A DNA stretch of 64,000 nt. Source: Engelhardtia mirabilis (GTDB lineage: Bacteria > Planctomycetota > UBA1135 > GCA-002686595). The notes under the pieces are model-generated. The model made no database searches. It was not told the DNA's origin and saw only the letters and a list, made by a program, of their open reading frames with translations. The stretch covers positions 124,001 to 188,000 of the forward strand of contig CP036296.1 in assembly GCA_007751255.1 (NCBI GenBank), read 5' to 3'. This document shows positions 63,679 to 64,000 of this stretch, piece after piece. The position numbers and the translations under genes are program-made. Position 1 is the first letter of the stretch. Every line of letters begins with the position of its first letter.

Positions 63679-64000
63679 CCACGCGCGGCTGGATGGTTCG
63701 GCTGGCTTCGGCGATCGCGGTCGTGCTCGTCTCGCCGCTCGTGGCCGCGGCCTACGGCGCGCTCCATGACCAGGTCACCTACACCCTCTCGCCCGAGTAC
63801 TACACCCACCTCAAGTTCGACCAGTTCCGCATCCCGGCCGGGATGCACGACCGCGTGGGCGTGGCGCTGGTGGGCGTGCTCGCCACCTGGTGGGTGGGTC
63901 CGCCGATCGGGCTGTGTCTGGCGCCCTTCCTGGCCCTGCGGCGGCCGGCGCAGCGGGCGCCGTGGCGCACGGGGCTGGCTCGCGTCGGCGCGGCGTTGGC
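63675..64000 (+). CDS. Small membrane protein, cut off by window edge
   Basis: At least 108 residues; the gene runs past the window end. The TTG at 63675 overlaps the nei stop; an ATG at 63693 is an alternative start. TM segment 1 is MVRLASAIAVVLVSPLVAAA, followed by YGALHDQVTYTLSPEYYTHL and KFDQFRIPAG, then TM segments 2 and 3 (GVALVGVLATWWVG and GLCLAPFLALRR, which are close together). The loop with H-D-Q-V-T-Y-T and E-Y-Y-T resembles a conserved membrane protein of unknown function that I recall from Bacteroidetes and Planctomycetes. The link to nei is spacing only. Confidence 0.75.
   Translation, partial: MTTRGWMVRLASAIAVVLVSPLVAAAYGALHDQVTYTLSPEYYTHLKFDQFRIPAGMHDRVGVALVGVLATWWVGPPIGLCLAPFLALRRPAQRAPWRTGLARVGAAL

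Overview
The window is a very GC-rich, gene-dense bacterial chromosome segment. Its gene content points to Planctomycetota, by inference from gene types and not from a marker gene: sulfatase-fold proteins, FG-GAP and carboxypeptidase-regulatory exoproteins, a lone type II pseudopilin, archaeal/eukaryotic-type ProRS, and many secreted imidazolonepropionase-like proteins. No rRNA, tRNA, CRISPR array or intact transposase gene was seen.

Layout. 1-9.7 kb: the end of a sulfatase, an FG-GAP exoprotein, a VOC protein, then a nucleoside-salvage set (NupC-type transporter, purine nucleoside phosphorylase, DeoC, RpiB). DeoC and RpiB both carry N-terminal extensions that resemble microcompartment targeting tags. 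10.0-26.7 kb: eleven consecutive + strand genes for exported amidohydrolase-like proteins (twelve domains). Four central genes keep the metal-binding residues; the eight flanking domains have lost them. 26.9-33 kb: a TrpD2-like protein, a carboxypeptidase-regulatory protein, an MDR reductase, an MFS transporter and a short zinc-ribbon gene with an in-frame UGA. 33-39.7 kb: a lower-GC AAA ATPase, ProRS, a rhodanese, a structured non-coding stretch ending in a strong terminator, minisatellites and a pseudopilin. 39.8-45.6 kb: Lhr-type helicase, a perfect 60-bp palindrome, and a TlpA-like protein whose first active-site Cys is encoded by UGA. 45.8-57.1 kb: an eight-gene, mostly overlapping minus-strand operon (three glycosyltransferases, ABC exporter, two APH-fold kinases, porin, alkaline-phosphatase-superfamily lipoprotein), probably making and exporting a cell-surface glycoconjugate. 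57.4-64 kb: two exoproteins, a kinase paralogue, endonuclease VIII and a partial membrane protein.

Most notable observations: (i) two independent UGA-interrupted genes, one WUGPC thioredoxin-like and one UGA followed by a textbook bacterial SECIS-like hairpin, implying that the organism makes selenoproteins; (ii) the active/pseudo-enzyme amidohydrolase array; (iii) the glycosyltransferase-ABC-kinase operon; (iv) a 167-bp terminal-inverted-repeat element present three times, once inverted; (v) a candidate structured RNA with twin GCAA-capped hairpins.
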